The notes under the pieces are model-generated. The model was given only the letters and a program-made list of their open reading frames with translations, was not told the DNA's origin and ran no database searches. Shown here piece after piece: positions 8,467-17,871 of a stretch of DNA of 64,000 nucleotides (position 1 is the first letter of the stretch; the number at the start of each line of letters is the position of its first letter). The translations under genes and the position numbers were made by a program. The DNA comes from UBA11400 sp964473555 (lineage in GTDB: Bacteria; Bacteroidota; Rhodothermia; Balneolales; HLUCCA01): positions 434,001-498,000 of the forward strand of contig CAYYPL010000002.1 of NCBI GenBank assembly GCA_964473555.1, in the 5' to 3' direction.

Positions 8467-9762
8467 TTATTTGTCTGCTTCTCCCATAACAGGGTCAATT
8501 CCACCAATCACTACGACTGTATCTGCGAGCATTTGTCCGTCAAGTACGTGTTCAAGTACCTGAAGATTTGCGAAAGAAGGAGATTTGATTTTTAATCTCC
8601 ATGGATGTCCGGTTCCATCGCTTTGTATGTAGAATCCCAGTTCACCTTTAGGTGCCTCGATTGCATGGTAACATTCGGCTCCAGCTGGTGGACAAACACC
8701 GGTGTCGGTCATCATAAAATCATGGATGAGACCCTCCATCGAGTAGTACACTTCATCCTTGGATGGGTATGATTTTTTGGCGTTATCTACACGAATAGGA
8801 CCTGGTTTCATTTTATCCAAACACTGCCTAATGATCTTGATAGACTCGCCCATTTCTTCAATGCGCACGTAATAGCGTGCAAGATTATCACCTTCGAGAC
8901 GTGTTGGTACCTGAAAATCAACTTCTGCATACTTCAAGTACGGCGAGAATCTTCGAATATCGTAGGAAATTCCCGTAGCACGAAGTCCAGCACCTGTCAT
9001 TCCAAGCTTCAGAGCCTCCTCATAACCAATCGGACCCACGCCCATGTTTCGATCCACAAAAATTCTGTTTTTATTGAGAAGTTTTTTCCAATCTCTAACT
9101 TCATCGGGAAATTCTTTAATCCATTTCTCGATTTTCGTAATGGTTTCCGGGGTTAAGTCTGATGCGACGCCTCCAATTCTTGAATGAGAAACGGTAAAAC
9201 GATGACCTGCAAAATGATCAAAAATATCGTAGATCTTTTCACGCTCACGGAAAGTCCATATAAAAAATGAAATTGCTCCTGCATCCATTACCATAGTCCC
9301 AAGCCAGAGCAAATGCGATGAGATCCGTGCGAGTTCGCATCCGATCATTCGGATGTACTGGGCTCGCTCCGGTGCTTCGATTTGGGCTATTTTCTCAACT
9401 GCAAGGCATAATGCTACGTTATTCGAATAAGGGGAGAGATAGTCCATACGATCCGTATAGGGCATAAACTCCTGATACGTCTTATTCTCGGCAATTTTTT
9501 CTACACCACGGTGCAGATATCCAATGTCAAGTTTGTTTCTGGTAATGCGTTCACCTTTGAGTTCAGTCAAAACCCGTAGTACGCCGTGTGTAGCGGGGTG
9601 CTGAGGACCCATATTCAGGATCATTCGGGTACTCAGCGGATCATCATCGATCAGATCGAATGTGGTGTGTTTGTCTTCGAGACTCTTGTAAAACGCTCGC
9701 TGGTGCTCTTTATGAAACTTAGCGTCCAGTTTTGAGTCAATTTGTGATAAATTCGTTGGCAT
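8467..9762 (-). CDS. nuoD: NADH-quinone oxidoreductase subunit D
   Basis: 49-kDa-family subunit that, with NuoB, forms the quinone-reduction site. The 431-residue protein shows ILNMGPQHPATHGVLRV, then GYLHRGVEKIAENKTY, DRMDYLSPYSNN, the GVGP-x-GYEEAL segment and the closing IGGIDPVMGE-x-D typical of the family. It is not fused to NuoC, which is a separate gene just upstream. About 40 residues precede the first conserved motif. Confidence 0.97.
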   Translation of the reverse strand: MPTNLSQIDSKLDAKFHKEHQRAFYKSLEDKHTTFDLIDDDPLSTRMILNMGPQHPATHGVLRVLTELKGERITRNKLDIGYLHRGVEKIAENKTYQEFMPYTDRMDYLSPYSNNVALCLAVEKIAQIEAPERAQYIRMIGCELARISSHLLWLGTMVMDAGAISFFIWTFREREKIYDIFDHFAGHRFTVSHSRIGGVASDLTPETITKIEKWIKEFPDEVRDWKKLLNKNRIFVDRNMGVGPIGYEEALKLGMTGAGLRATGISYDIRRFSPYLKYAEVDFQVPTRLEGDNLARYYVRIEEMGESIKIIRQCLDKMKPGPIRVDNAKKSYPSKDEVYYSMEGLIHDFMMTDTGVCPPAGAECYHAIEAPKGELGFYIQSDGTGHPWRLKIKSPSFANLQVLEHVLDGQMLADTVVVIGGIDPVMGEADK

Positions 9763-9764
9763 AA

Positions 9765-10265
9765 TTACTCAGCGTCTGGATTAGTGCTTGGGAGATCGAG
9801 GGAACCAGGAATACCGATTAATGGAAACTCCTTTCTCAGTGGGAAATATTCAAAATCTTCTGGCATGAAGATTCTTCGGGGATCGGGATGGCCATCAAAT
9901 ACAATGCCAAACATATCATATGCCTCGCGTTCATGCCAGCTGGCACCCTTCCAAATGGGAGTTGCTGAAGGAAGCGTAGGATGGTCTTCGCTGCATCTTG
10001 TTTTTATAAAAATACGCAACTGATCGCGCAAGGATACCAGATTGTATATCACTTCGAATCTGTCCGTACTGGTGAAACGGTCTGCAGCGATGATATCGGC
10101 TAAATACATGAAATGCTGATCCTCCTTCATGAACTTTAATACCTCAAGAATTGAATGAGATTCAACAAGGATAATCACGTCACCGGCATACTCACTCACA
10201 TCAAGAACCGTATCACCGAATTGAGACTGAACAGTCTGAACGACCTTTTGAATGGACTCTTTCAT
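9765..10265 (-). CDS. nuoC: NADH-quinone oxidoreductase subunit C
   Basis: 30-kDa-family peripheral-arm subunit that packs against NuoD. The 166-residue protein ends with the signature HEREAYDMFGIVFDGHPDPRR followed by IFMPEDFEYFPLRKEFPL. Its ATG overlaps the nuoB stop by one base (TAATG), which suggests translational coupling. The length is normal. Confidence 0.96.
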   Translation of the reverse strand: MKESIQKVVQTVQSQFGDTVLDVSEYAGDVIILVESHSILEVLKFMKEDQHFMYLADIIAADRFTSTDRFEVIYNLVSLRDQLRIFIKTRCSEDHPTLPSATPIWKGASWHEREAYDMFGIVFDGHPDPRRIFMPEDFEYFPLRKEFPLIGIPGSLDLPSTNPDAE

Positions 10266-10747
10266 TATGCGTCGAGGGCTAAAGTGTGTTCTTCACGGAT
10301 TTTGTTCTGAATCTGCATTAATGCATTGATCAGCGTTTCAGGGCGGGGTGGGCATCCTGAAACATACACATCCACAGGAAGAAAATTATCAATGCCCTGA
10401 ACTACGCCATAACAACGGTGCATTCCACCGGTAGAGGCACACGCTCCCATCGCAATACACCATTTTGGGTCGGGCATCTGATCCCAAACCCGACGGATGG
10501 CGTGCGACATTTTGTATGTACACCAGCCTGCAACAATCATAACGTCGCTTTGACGTGGAGAAAAACGCATTGCTTCTGAACCAAAACGAGCTACATCGTA
10601 TTTTGGACCGGCAAAAGCCATCATTTCGATGGCGCAGCATGCGAGTCCCATTGGCATAGGCCAGACTGCATTAGAGCGGCTCCAGTTAACAAGTGCATCC
10701 AGTTTTGTAGTGATGAATCCCTGTTCAAGGGCTTTGTCAATACCCAT
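10265..10747 (-). CDS. nuoB: NADH-quinone oxidoreductase subunit B
   Basis: Carries cluster N2, the last Fe-S centre before quinone. The ligands are visible: GLACCAIEMM (tandem cysteines), GACASTGGM and VSGCPPRPE. I start it at the ATG giving MGIDKALEQGF, 160 residues, because the reading frame's longer version begins with TTG inside nuoA and adds 18 residues not typical of the family. With this start the gene begins 14 bases after the nuoA stop instead of overlapping it by 40. Confidence 0.95.
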   Translation of the reverse strand: MGIDKALEQGFITTKLDALVNWSRSNAVWPMPMGLACCAIEMMAFAGPKYDVARFGSEAMRFSPRQSDVMIVAGWCTYKMSHAIRRVWDQMPDPKWCIAMGACASTGGMHRCYGVVQGIDNFLPVDVYVSGCPPRPETLINALMQIQNKIREEHTLALDA

Positions 10748-10761
10748 AGGTCTGAAATCAA

Positions 10762-11148
10762 TTATGAATGGTCGGTTGACTGAACTGGCGTCGGATCCCA
10801 ATCAAGGGTTCCTTTTCTGAGTGTATAAACCAGTCCAAGAAATAGTATGGCAATAAAAATCATCATTGCCCAAAAAGAACCTGCGCCGAGTTCCTGGTAC
10901 CTTACGGCCCATGGGTAAATAAATACCACTTCCAGGTCGAATACGATGAACTCTACAGCAACCAAATAAAAACTTACCGAGTAACGTTCCCTGGCTTGTC
11001 CAAATGGATCCATGCCACTTTCATAGGGAGTTAGTTTTGTCTTGTTAGGTCTGTAAGGGCCGATGTATCTGGATAATAACATCAATACCAGTGAAAGTGC
11101 CAATGCTATCACCAGTAATAAAAGAATCGGGAAATATAGTTCGAACAT
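10762..11148 (-). CDS. nuoA: NADH-quinone oxidoreductase subunit A
   Basis: Small membrane subunit of complex I. The 128-residue product has three hydrophobic helices and the family motif LTPYESGMDPFGQAR in the loop after the first helix, then FDLEVVFIYPWA in the second. It is the first gene of the nuo run. A promoter with a perfect -35 and a Bacteroidetes-type -7 box lies just upstream. Confidence 0.95.
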   Translation of the reverse strand: MFELYFPILLLLVIALALSLVLMLLSRYIGPYRPNKTKLTPYESGMDPFGQARERYSVSFYLVAVEFIVFDLEVVFIYPWAVRYQELGAGSFWAMMIFIAILFLGLVYTLRKGTLDWDPTPVQSTDHS

Positions 11149-11174
11149 AGATCACTACTGTTAAAATGGATGGG

Positions 11175-11205
11175 CAAAATTAGGGTCATCTGTTTGAAAT
11201 GTCAA
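11175..11205 (-). promoter_or_regulatory. nuo operon promoter
   Basis: On the minus strand, TTGACA (11205-11200) is followed by a 17-base spacer and TAATTTTG (11182-11175), an exact match to the TAnnTTTG box used by the housekeeping sigma factor of Bacteroidetes relatives. Predicted transcription start is near 11170, giving a leader of about 22 bases before nuoA. The geometry is identical to that of the trp promoter in this window. Confidence 0.75.
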
Positions 11206-11260
11206 TTCAAGCCTACCCACTTCAGTTGTTTAGAACCGATATCGACAAATGGGTGTATAA

Positions 11261-11300
11261 ACAGCCGATGACCTTTTTTTGCGGCTGTAAGTTACAACTT
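11261..11300. repeat. Inverted repeats in the nuoA/nuclease divergent region
   Basis: The 288-base region between nuoA and the nuclease gene holds two inverted repeats: ACAGCCG (11261-11267) with CGGCTGT (11282-11288) around a T-rich 14-base loop, and AAGTT-AC-AACTT at 11289-11300. Neither has the T-tail of a terminator. They could be operator or RNA-structure elements, or chance. Confidence 0.35.
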
Positions 11301-11436
11301 AAGTCACAATTAAGCCCGAAAATTCATCAATCAATCATATTTTTTTTCAAATGTGTTTATGAGGTGATTGAAATTGGTTAAGTTTACAGTTCAGGCAATA
11401 CCGTCTCAAACCATACACCTAAAAAGGAAGTTCGTT

Positions 11437-12057
11437 TTGGACAAGATCCAGATGGATATATTAGGGCTATCCACTTCTCCAAGCAGTGGTGGTGCTTATG
11501 CACTCATACTCAATGAGGTCAGTGGTAGTCGCAGATTACCAATTATTATAGGCAGCTATGAGGCGCAGGCTATTGCCCTGGAACTCGAACATATTAAGCC
11601 GCCCCGACCAATGACTCACGATTTGATGAAACATTTGGTTGAAGCTTTTAGTTACGAGTTGAAATATATCCTCATCAGCGAACTCAAAGAGGGTACATTT
11701 TTTTCCAAAATGATTTTTGAGGGTCCAGAAGGTGAGGTAACGATCGATTCCAGGCCTTCTGATTCAGTCGCTTTGGCAATTAGGTTTGCTTCACCCATAT
11801 TTGTATCAAGTGCCGTACTCAGTGATGCTGGCATTGTGTCGGAAGAACTGGATCTGAAAGCGAGCAACAATCCTGCCGATAAGAAAACAGGTTCGTCCAA
11901 ACCTGCTACGGTTACCAGCCCTGAATCCTCCTCAGAAAGTGTAGCGACTCGTATTCAATTACTCCAGAACAATATGGATGCCGCTATACAAGCCGAAGAT
12001 TATGAACTTGCAGCCCGTTTGCGTGATGAACTACAAAAACTTTCAGGACTACTTTGA
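11437..12057 (+). CDS. Bifunctional nuclease (BFN/DUF151) family protein with UVR motif
   Basis: A 206-residue protein: a DUF151 domain (about residues 5-130; MDILGLSTSP, RRLPIIIGSYEAQAIA, RPMTHDLM, SRPSDSVALAIRF), a low-complexity Ser/Thr linker, and a C-terminal UVR motif (DYELAARLRDELQKL) like that linking UvrB and UvrC. DUF151 proteins have reported RNase/DNase activity in plants; the bacterial role is poorly known. I chose the TTG at 11437 because AAGGAAG lies 6 bases upstream and the resulting N-terminus fits the family. Other options are a further-upstream TTG at 11368 or the ATG at 11452. Its stop overlaps the TTG start of bshC (TTGA). Confidence 0.85.
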   Translation: MDKIQMDILGLSTSPSSGGAYALILNEVSGSRRLPIIIGSYEAQAIALELEHIKPPRPMTHDLMKHLVEAFSYELKYILISELKEGTFFSKMIFEGPEGEVTIDSRPSDSVALAIRFASPIFVSSAVLSDAGIVSEELDLKASNNPADKKTGSSKPATVTSPESSSESVATRIQLLQNNMDAAIQAEDYELAARLRDELQKLSGLL

Positions 12058-13670
12058 GTCACAAGCAACTATCATTCAACGAGTTGGGATTCAGCAATCT
12101 ATTCAGTGATTATTGTTCACAGTCATCAGACATTCTTGATTTTTTCGAGTATCATCCTTTTGAACCTGGTTCCCTGATTAAGAGAAGATTCATTCCCCTA
12201 AACTTTGAACCGAATCGACTAAGAGATGCACTAACAGCCTATAATCCAGATCATTTGCTTCACGAAAATGCAAAAAATAACCTGGATTCACTTTTACAGA
12301 ATCCCGAAACCAGAACCATTGTAACCGGACAACAACTCACGTTCGGCGGGGGACCGTTGTTTACTCTGTATAAAATTCTTACAGCGATCAGCGAATCAAG
12401 GAAACTTTCAGCTGCAACAGGACATCCAGTGGTTCCAATTTTTTGGCTCGCCGACGAAGATCAGGATTTCGAGGAAATATCTTCGGTATCTGTTCCCGCA
12501 GGAACCGGATTGCGACACGTGACGCTGTGTAGTCCCGAGACAGACTCCCAAAGAGCCGGCTTCATCGCAGTAACATCAGATACGGTTACCAAGGTTGAAG
12601 AACTCCTGCAACTTTTACCCGTAACCGACTTTCACCAAGATGTCACCAAACTGTTGACGGATGCTTATCAAATTGGACGTACTCACAGCGATGCGTTTGC
12701 AGAATTGGTGCTTAGATTGTTCAGTCGGTATGGTATGCTCGTTTTTGGTTCAGCGAAATCTGAGTCCAGGGCGTTGTTGAAAGAGGCTTTCAAAACCCTC
12801 ATTCAAAAAAGTGATGAAATCTATGAAGCACTTGAAAACACCTCAAAAAAACTGGAACAAAAGTATTTCAGACAAGTATCCGTATCGCGATCAAACTGGT
12901 TTATTTGTAGAGAAAATGGAAGTCGGAGTAAATTAAACCTTGATCACGGTAGATGGACATCCGCTTACGGAGATTCATTTACAACAGATGAGCTGGCTGA
13001 TCTGGCGTTTAAAAACCCGTATCTGCTATCACCAAATGTTTTTATGAGACCAATTTTGCAGGATATACTTCTTCCTAATCTTGCAATCGTAGCAGGTCCA
13101 GGCGAAATAGCCTACTATGCACAGACGAAGGAAATGTACAAAGCATGCAACATGACTATGCCGGTTGTGATTCCCAGGTTTAGTGCCATGTTAATTGAAC
13201 CCGCTATACTGAAGAATCTTTCAGAACTTCCGTTCAGTATTCCCGATTTCTCAAAAAGACTTGAAGATTTAGAAACAGAATTTGTGAACAGGACGCAGGA
13301 TGATAATCTGAACGAATTCTTTACAGACTGGTCGGAGCAGATCGGAGCTCTCGCAGCGTCTAAAATTGATGTTATTGAGCGTGTTGATTCCACCTTGGTA
13401 GGTACGTTGAAACGGATTGAATCAGACCAAATCAATGCCTTGAATCAGTTGAAAACGAAGTTGTTCAAAGCAGTTAAAACAAAACAGGAAGTTCAGATAA
13501 AACGAATACATCGTGTACAAAGTAATCTGTTTCCTGACAGGACACTTCAGGAGCGTGGACTTGGTTTTGTTTATTTTTTAAACAAATATGGATTTGAATT
13601 AATCGATCACCTCCTCCAAGCTGTAGAAACGCACACGCTGGAATTCCATCACATGATTGAACTCAAGTAG
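12054..13670 (+). CDS. bshC: Bacillithiol synthase-type cysteine-adding enzyme BshC
   Basis: BshC is assigned to the last step of bacillithiol synthesis, joining cysteine to glucosaminyl-malate. The 538-residue length is normal. Family motifs include TGQQLTFGGGPLFTLYKI (residues about 95-112), PIFWLADEDQDFEEI (about 137-151), a Rossmann-like core, and a coiled-coil region around 410-490 ending NLFPDRTLQERGLGFVYFLNKYG. The start is a TTG overlapping the nuclease stop; it yields a full-length N-terminus and no in-frame ATG offers a better one. BshA and BshB are not in the window. Confidence 0.93.
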   Translation: MSHKQLSFNELGFSNLFSDYCSQSSDILDFFEYHPFEPGSLIKRRFIPLNFEPNRLRDALTAYNPDHLLHENAKNNLDSLLQNPETRTIVTGQQLTFGGGPLFTLYKILTAISESRKLSAATGHPVVPIFWLADEDQDFEEISSVSVPAGTGLRHVTLCSPETDSQRAGFIAVTSDTVTKVEELLQLLPVTDFHQDVTKLLTDAYQIGRTHSDAFAELVLRLFSRYGMLVFGSAKSESRALLKEAFKTLIQKSDEIYEALENTSKKLEQKYFRQVSVSRSNWFICRENGSRSKLNLDHGRWTSAYGDSFTTDELADLAFKNPYLLSPNVFMRPILQDILLPNLAIVAGPGEIAYYAQTKEMYKACNMTMPVVIPRFSAMLIEPAILKNLSELPFSIPDFSKRLEDLETEFVNRTQDDNLNEFFTDWSEQIGALAASKIDVIERVDSTLVGTLKRIESDQINALNQLKTKLFKAVKTKQEVQIKRIHRVQSNLFPDRTLQERGLGFVYFLNKYGFELIDHLLQAVETHTLEFHHMIELK

Positions 13671-13686
13671 TTAGTTGATTTTTACG

Positions 13687-14259
13687 ATGCAGGTAGCAAA
13701 AAAAAGTCTCAGGATGGTTCTGAAAGGTTATCGAAATCAATTCAGCAACGCCCAATGGACCCGAATCGGAGGGCAAATCCAACACCATGTACTGGAGTTT
13801 TTAAAAGGTAAAAACATAACTAGTGTTGGATGTTACATCAATAGCCAAAAAAATAGAGAAGTACCCACAACTGTCATATTGGGCACTCTTTTGGAGATGA
13901 ATATTAAAGTCTTTGTTCCTGTAACTGGGGCTGATTTTTCAATGGATATGGTTCAAGTCCATCCGGATTCCACGTTCGAATTAAATGACTGGGGCATTCC
14001 GGAACCAATCAGCCTGAAACCTTCTGTTTTGTACGTTCCAGAGGTAATGATAGTTCCGATGTTAGGTGCTGATTTCAACGGATTCCGGATTGGTTACGGA
14101 AAAGGGTATTATGACCGTTATTTCTCCAGGTATCAGGTTACAAAAATAGGGATATGCCCGCAGGCGTGTATACTCAATCAGTTACCTGTTGATGAGTTCG
14201 ATGTACCCATGGATTATTTGATAACTGAGAATGGAATCTTACGTAAACATGCTTGCTAG
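13687..14259 (+). CDS. fthC: 5-formyltetrahydrofolate cyclo-ligase
   Basis: Converts 5-formyl-THF to 5,10-methenyl-THF with ATP, recovering this folate form. The 190-residue protein has an N-terminal basic KKSLR segment, the VGCYINSQKNREVPT region, a VPMLGADFNGFRIGYGKGYYDRY signature near residue 130 (phosphate-binding and active-site loop), and the closing FDVPMDYLITENG. The ATG at 13687 is preferred to a TTG four codons upstream. It follows bshC by 16 bases and probably shares its transcript. Confidence 0.93.
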   Translation: MQVAKKSLRMVLKGYRNQFSNAQWTRIGGQIQHHVLEFLKGKNITSVGCYINSQKNREVPTTVILGTLLEMNIKVFVPVTGADFSMDMVQVHPDSTFELNDWGIPEPISLKPSVLYVPEVMIVPMLGADFNGFRIGYGKGYYDRYFSRYQVTKIGICPQACILNQLPVDEFDVPMDYLITENGILRKHAC

Positions 14260-14301
14260 CGACAGCTTATGTATATTTGAACGATATTAATTGGAAATTC
14301 A

Positions 14302-14922
14302 GTGGATAAAACTAAAACAAAACAACGACAGGCCAGTATTGACGAAGTTTTCGATATCAGCGAAAGCGATTTAGAATCTACACTTGAATCGTATCTTGAG
14401 GCGGAAGAAAAAGAAGAAAAACCCAGACTTTTTAATTTTATTTCATTGTCTGGACTCGCGATGCTTGTTGTTGGTTTTATTGCTGTGATCCAGCTTTTAA
14501 TCCCTGGATTGAATCTTGCAGTTATTGAAGAACTATCCGTTTTACCCATTTTGGGCGGAATACTGGTACTGCTCTATGGACTCGGAATTATTGGTAGCGA
14601 GCGCAAACGAAAAAAGCGTAAAATAAATAAAAATAAAGAGCTTAAACAAAGAACAATGGATCGTTACACTTCTGGTTCCAGAGGTTTAAGTGCATCAATC
14701 GATACATTTGCCTTAAAGAAAAAAAAGAAACTCTTTAAATCTACCCGCGACAAGAAACTATTTGGGGTTTGTGGTGGCATTGCAGACTATCTGGGTGTAG
14801 ATGCCACACTCATCAGAATCCTGTTTGTGGTTTTTTTTCTGGTTGGATCAGGAACACCCGCTTTGGTTTATCTTGCATTGGGATTCATTCTGGATAAAGA
14901 ACCGCCTGCAATTTCAGATTAA
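14302..14922 (+). CDS. PspC-domain membrane protein
   Basis: A 206-residue protein starting at GTG. An acidic N-terminal segment (about 1-45) leads to two adjacent transmembrane helices (about 50-70 and 78-97). A very basic stretch of Lys/Arg follows (about 100-150), then a C-terminal PspC domain: LFGVCGGIADYLGVDATLIRI followed by a hydrophobic helix. PspC domains occur in envelope-stress proteins that help activate the phage-shock response. The double-helix N-terminal part is not part of that standard small protein. No pspA is nearby, so the role in stress sensing is only inferred. Confidence 0.8.
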   Translation: MDKTKTKQRQASIDEVFDISESDLESTLESYLEAEEKEEKPRLFNFISLSGLAMLVVGFIAVIQLLIPGLNLAVIEELSVLPILGGILVLLYGLGIIGSERKRKKRKINKNKELKQRTMDRYTSGSRGLSASIDTFALKKKKKLFKSTRDKKLFGVCGGIADYLGVDATLIRILFVVFFLVGSGTPALVYLALGFILDKEPPAISD

Positions 14923-14933
14923 CTTACACAGAC

Positions 14934-15548
14934 ATGATCTTAATTTCCTTTGAGGGTATTGATGGTAGTGGTAAAACGACTCAAATCAATCTGTTGAAAA
15001 AGCAACTGGAAGCAAACGGATATGATGTCCATTTTTTCCGTGAACCTGGAGGTACAGAGTTATCTGAAATCATTCGCGGGATATTGTTGAATCCAGATAT
15101 TGAAATGAATCCAGTGACAGAGATGCTACTATTCTCTGCAGCCCGATCACAGCTTATTGCAGAGAAAGTCAAACCTCTCCGTACAACAAAGGCTGTGGTA
15201 ATCCTCGATCGATTTTATGATTCGACCGTGGCCTATCAGGGGTATGGGAGAAAATCTGTACCACTCGAGCAAGTCCATCAATTAAATCACATTGCCTCAC
15301 ATGGGCTCATTCCTGATATCACTTTTTATCTTCGTCTTGACCTGGAAGTGGCAGAAAAACGTAGATCGTTGTTCGATAAAGACAGGATGGAACGATCCGG
15401 TCCGGATTTTTATCGGGCTGTTATCAGTGGATTTGATGACCTTGCGAGTACGAATCCACGTATTGTAACCATTCAAGCCGACGACGAAATGAGTATTATA
15501 CACCAGCAGATATGGCGTATGGTAGAACAGAAAATACGCCTTGGGTGA
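14934..15548 (+). CDS. tmk: Thymidylate kinase
   Basis: Phosphorylates dTMP to dTDP. The 204-residue protein has P-loop FEGIDGSGKTTQ at the N-terminus, FREPGGTELSEIIR (the DR/REPGGT motif), LDRFYDSTVAYQGYGR and a LID region with EKRRSLFDKDRMERSG. Length and motifs are normal. It begins 11 bases after the PspC gene and converges on the RND transporter, with 5 bases between stops and no visible terminator. Confidence 0.97.
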   Translation: MILISFEGIDGSGKTTQINLLKKQLEANGYDVHFFREPGGTELSEIIRGILLNPDIEMNPVTEMLLFSAARSQLIAEKVKPLRTTKAVVILDRFYDSTVAYQGYGRKSVPLEQVHQLNHIASHGLIPDITFYLRLDLEVAEKRRSLFDKDRMERSGPDFYRAVISGFDDLASTNPRIVTIQADDEMSIIHQQIWRMVEQKIRLG

Positions 15549-15553
15549 CCTTA

Positions 15554-17842
15554 CTATTTAGAGGGTTGAGCTGTATATCCGTTTCTGAGCCAGAGTAAGA
15601 GTGAAGGCAACAAGAACAAATCAGACAATAACGCGGTAAGTATTGTCAAGCAGGTCAACGTTCCCATTAACATGGTTGAAGTGAAGGCACTGGTAGCAAG
15701 GGTTCCGAATCCAGTGGCCAGTATGATACTCGTCAAAACGATTGCTCTACCGGTTTTTTCGGTTGTAATGGCCAATGCTTCTCTGAGATTCGCCGTCCGA
15801 CCAATTTCTACACGTAGTCTTGCAAGGAAATGAATACTGTCGTCGACTGCTATCCCGAACGCAATTGTAAAAATCACAGCTGTTGAGGGTTTGATATCAA
15901 CTCCGAGGTATCCCATAACTCCCGCGGTAATCACCAGTGGTACCAGATTCGGTACCAATGATATGATCGTGAGTTTCCAATCTTTGAATAGCCACCCCAT
16001 AATCAGGCCTATTAATATAAATGCAAGAATAATACTATTTTGGAGAGAGCTCACAATATTGCCTGTTAAATCGGAGACCAAAACAGATGTTCCAGATACA
16101 TAAATGGTTTCGTCTGGAAATCGTTGGTGGAGCCATTCATTGATCTCAGTTCGCATTTCATTAATTCGATAAGACCCTGCGTCTTCAATGTTCGAGGTAA
16201 GTCTGATTTTGGTATAATCAAAATCGACCAGACGACTGGCGGCATCGGGATCTGTGATCTCTAACAATAGCATATATTGTGCAATCAAAGGATCATGGTC
16301 AGGTAATGCATCTTTAGCCGCAGCATCAGGAGACATGCTCTTATGGACCTCCTTGATTAAGGTGGTGAGCGAAATGGTTTTATGGATTTCAGGAAACGTG
16401 TTTAAATACTCATCAAATGCTTCAATCTCATGCAAAAGTTCTGCCGATAGCGCTGCTCCGGGTTCACCGGTCTCAATGACAAACTCAAGGGGAAATTGAG
16501 GCACCAGTTTTTCATTGAAGAATTTACTGTCCTGCATTACCTGGGTATCTTCGCCCACATCATCAAATATTTTGCCGTTAACGCGTAACTGTAGTGCTCC
16601 GAGAATAAATACAATTGTGATAACTGCTGTGACGCTGAGTATCTTTTTGTAGTGAAGATTGGTCCACAAGAAAGAACGTCTCAACCACACACCCAGCTTT
16701 TTATGGACCAAATGCTGTGCATCCGAGTCGTTATGAGGGTCTTTGAACCAGGGCAGTATAGTTGGCAGTACAAAAATAGTGACGATGAAAGCGATGAGAA
16801 CTCCTGCTGCAGTGTAAAGGCCGAAGCGTTGCATAGGAACCACATCCGCTGTGAAGAGTGTTCCGAATCCAATTGCTGTTGTGATGCTGGTCAGAAAGGT
16901 AGCGCCACCCAGAATGATTAACGTTTCTCTGAGAGCTGGGCCCTGGGCTAGTCCATTCAGTCTGGCATCCTGATATTTTGCCAACAGGTGAATTGAATCT
17001 GCCACTCCTACACATAATAGAATTGGAGCGATTGTGCTGCTCATAATTTCAAAATAACCGCCTGTAATCACCATAAAAGCTACAGTCAGTAATATGGTAA
17101 GCCACACGATTCCTATTGGAATCAGTATGCCACGCAGGTTACGGAACAGAGCCCAAAGCAGTATCATAATTAAAACCGAAGAGACGCTGATATACATGAT
17201 GATCTCTTCATTCAGCATATCTACATATTGGTTCCTGAAAAACGGAATACCAGCGATTCGGAAATCGTACTTATCTTTGAAGTAGTCAAGATTAGCCAGC
17301 AAATCACTAATTACCTGGCTTCTTACGGGGTAGGAGTTGAGAGTATCGTCCAGTTCAACAATAATTGCAGTAACGGTACCTGTTTCGTTGATAAGTATTC
17401 GGGATATGAACGGATTTGAATTTAATTTTTCAAGCAGACGATTTTGATCATCGTATGATAGCTTTGGGTCGGATAAGTAGGGTTCACTGATAAGTTGACC
17501 GTCTTCGTTTCGAAATTCATTGGCATTCCAGAGACTGAACACGTCGGTCACATTCTCTATGGTCGCTAATGAATCGGTAAGTAGTCTCAGATCCTGAAGT
17601 ACATCAGGATCCAATACATTCGGGCTTTCAAATGCTACTGCAATCAGGTTGTCGTCTCTGCCAAACTCCTGACTAAGAAGCTGATAATCCTTGATGGTTG
17701 GGGATTCTTCTGGAAAGAATCCCTCAAGATTAAAATCGGTCCTTATCTGTGAAGCCGGAAAAATCGAAACTAACATCAGTGCCAAAAAGCCGACGAATAT
17801 AGTCCGGGGATAAGCGAGTATAAATGTAGATAGTAAATGCAC
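15554..17842 (-). CDS. RND/MMPL-family transporter
   Basis: A 762-residue inner-membrane transporter with the duplicated RND layout. Each half has one helix, a large periplasmic domain and a bundle of five helices. The helix-4-type motifs CVGVADSIHLLAKY (first half) and GIAVDDSIHFLARLRVEIG (second half) carry the paired acidic residues used in proton coupling, and both halves end in the TSITTAIGFGTL and TSIILATGFGTL segments. It resembles the MMPL/sterol-sensing group that exports lipids or hopanoids rather than drug pumps with separate adaptors. It starts at GTG, 29 bases after an outer-membrane barrel gene, so the two probably form one export route. Substrate unknown. Confidence 0.88.
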   Translation of the reverse strand: MHLLSTFILAYPRTIFVGFLALMLVSIFPASQIRTDFNLEGFFPEESPTIKDYQLLSQEFGRDDNLIAVAFESPNVLDPDVLQDLRLLTDSLATIENVTDVFSLWNANEFRNEDGQLISEPYLSDPKLSYDDQNRLLEKLNSNPFISRILINETGTVTAIIVELDDTLNSYPVRSQVISDLLANLDYFKDKYDFRIAGIPFFRNQYVDMLNEEIIMYISVSSVLIMILLWALFRNLRGILIPIGIVWLTILLTVAFMVITGGYFEIMSSTIAPILLCVGVADSIHLLAKYQDARLNGLAQGPALRETLIILGGATFLTSITTAIGFGTLFTADVVPMQRFGLYTAAGVLIAFIVTIFVLPTILPWFKDPHNDSDAQHLVHKKLGVWLRRSFLWTNLHYKKILSVTAVITIVFILGALQLRVNGKIFDDVGEDTQVMQDSKFFNEKLVPQFPLEFVIETGEPGAALSAELLHEIEAFDEYLNTFPEIHKTISLTTLIKEVHKSMSPDAAAKDALPDHDPLIAQYMLLLEITDPDAASRLVDFDYTKIRLTSNIEDAGSYRINEMRTEINEWLHQRFPDETIYVSGTSVLVSDLTGNIVSSLQNSIILAFILIGLIMGWLFKDWKLTIISLVPNLVPLVITAGVMGYLGVDIKPSTAVIFTIAFGIAVDDSIHFLARLRVEIGRTANLREALAITTEKTGRAIVLTSIILATGFGTLATSAFTSTMLMGTLTCLTILTALLSDLFLLPSLLLWLRNGYTAQPSK

Positions 17843-17871
17843 CTTGGATTTTTATTGTGGCTGAGTAAACA

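Noticed and set aside
10748..10801. Longer nuoB starting at TTG inside nuoA
   Set aside because: It adds 18 atypical residues and a 40-base overlap; the ATG at 10747 gives a normal NuoB N-terminus.
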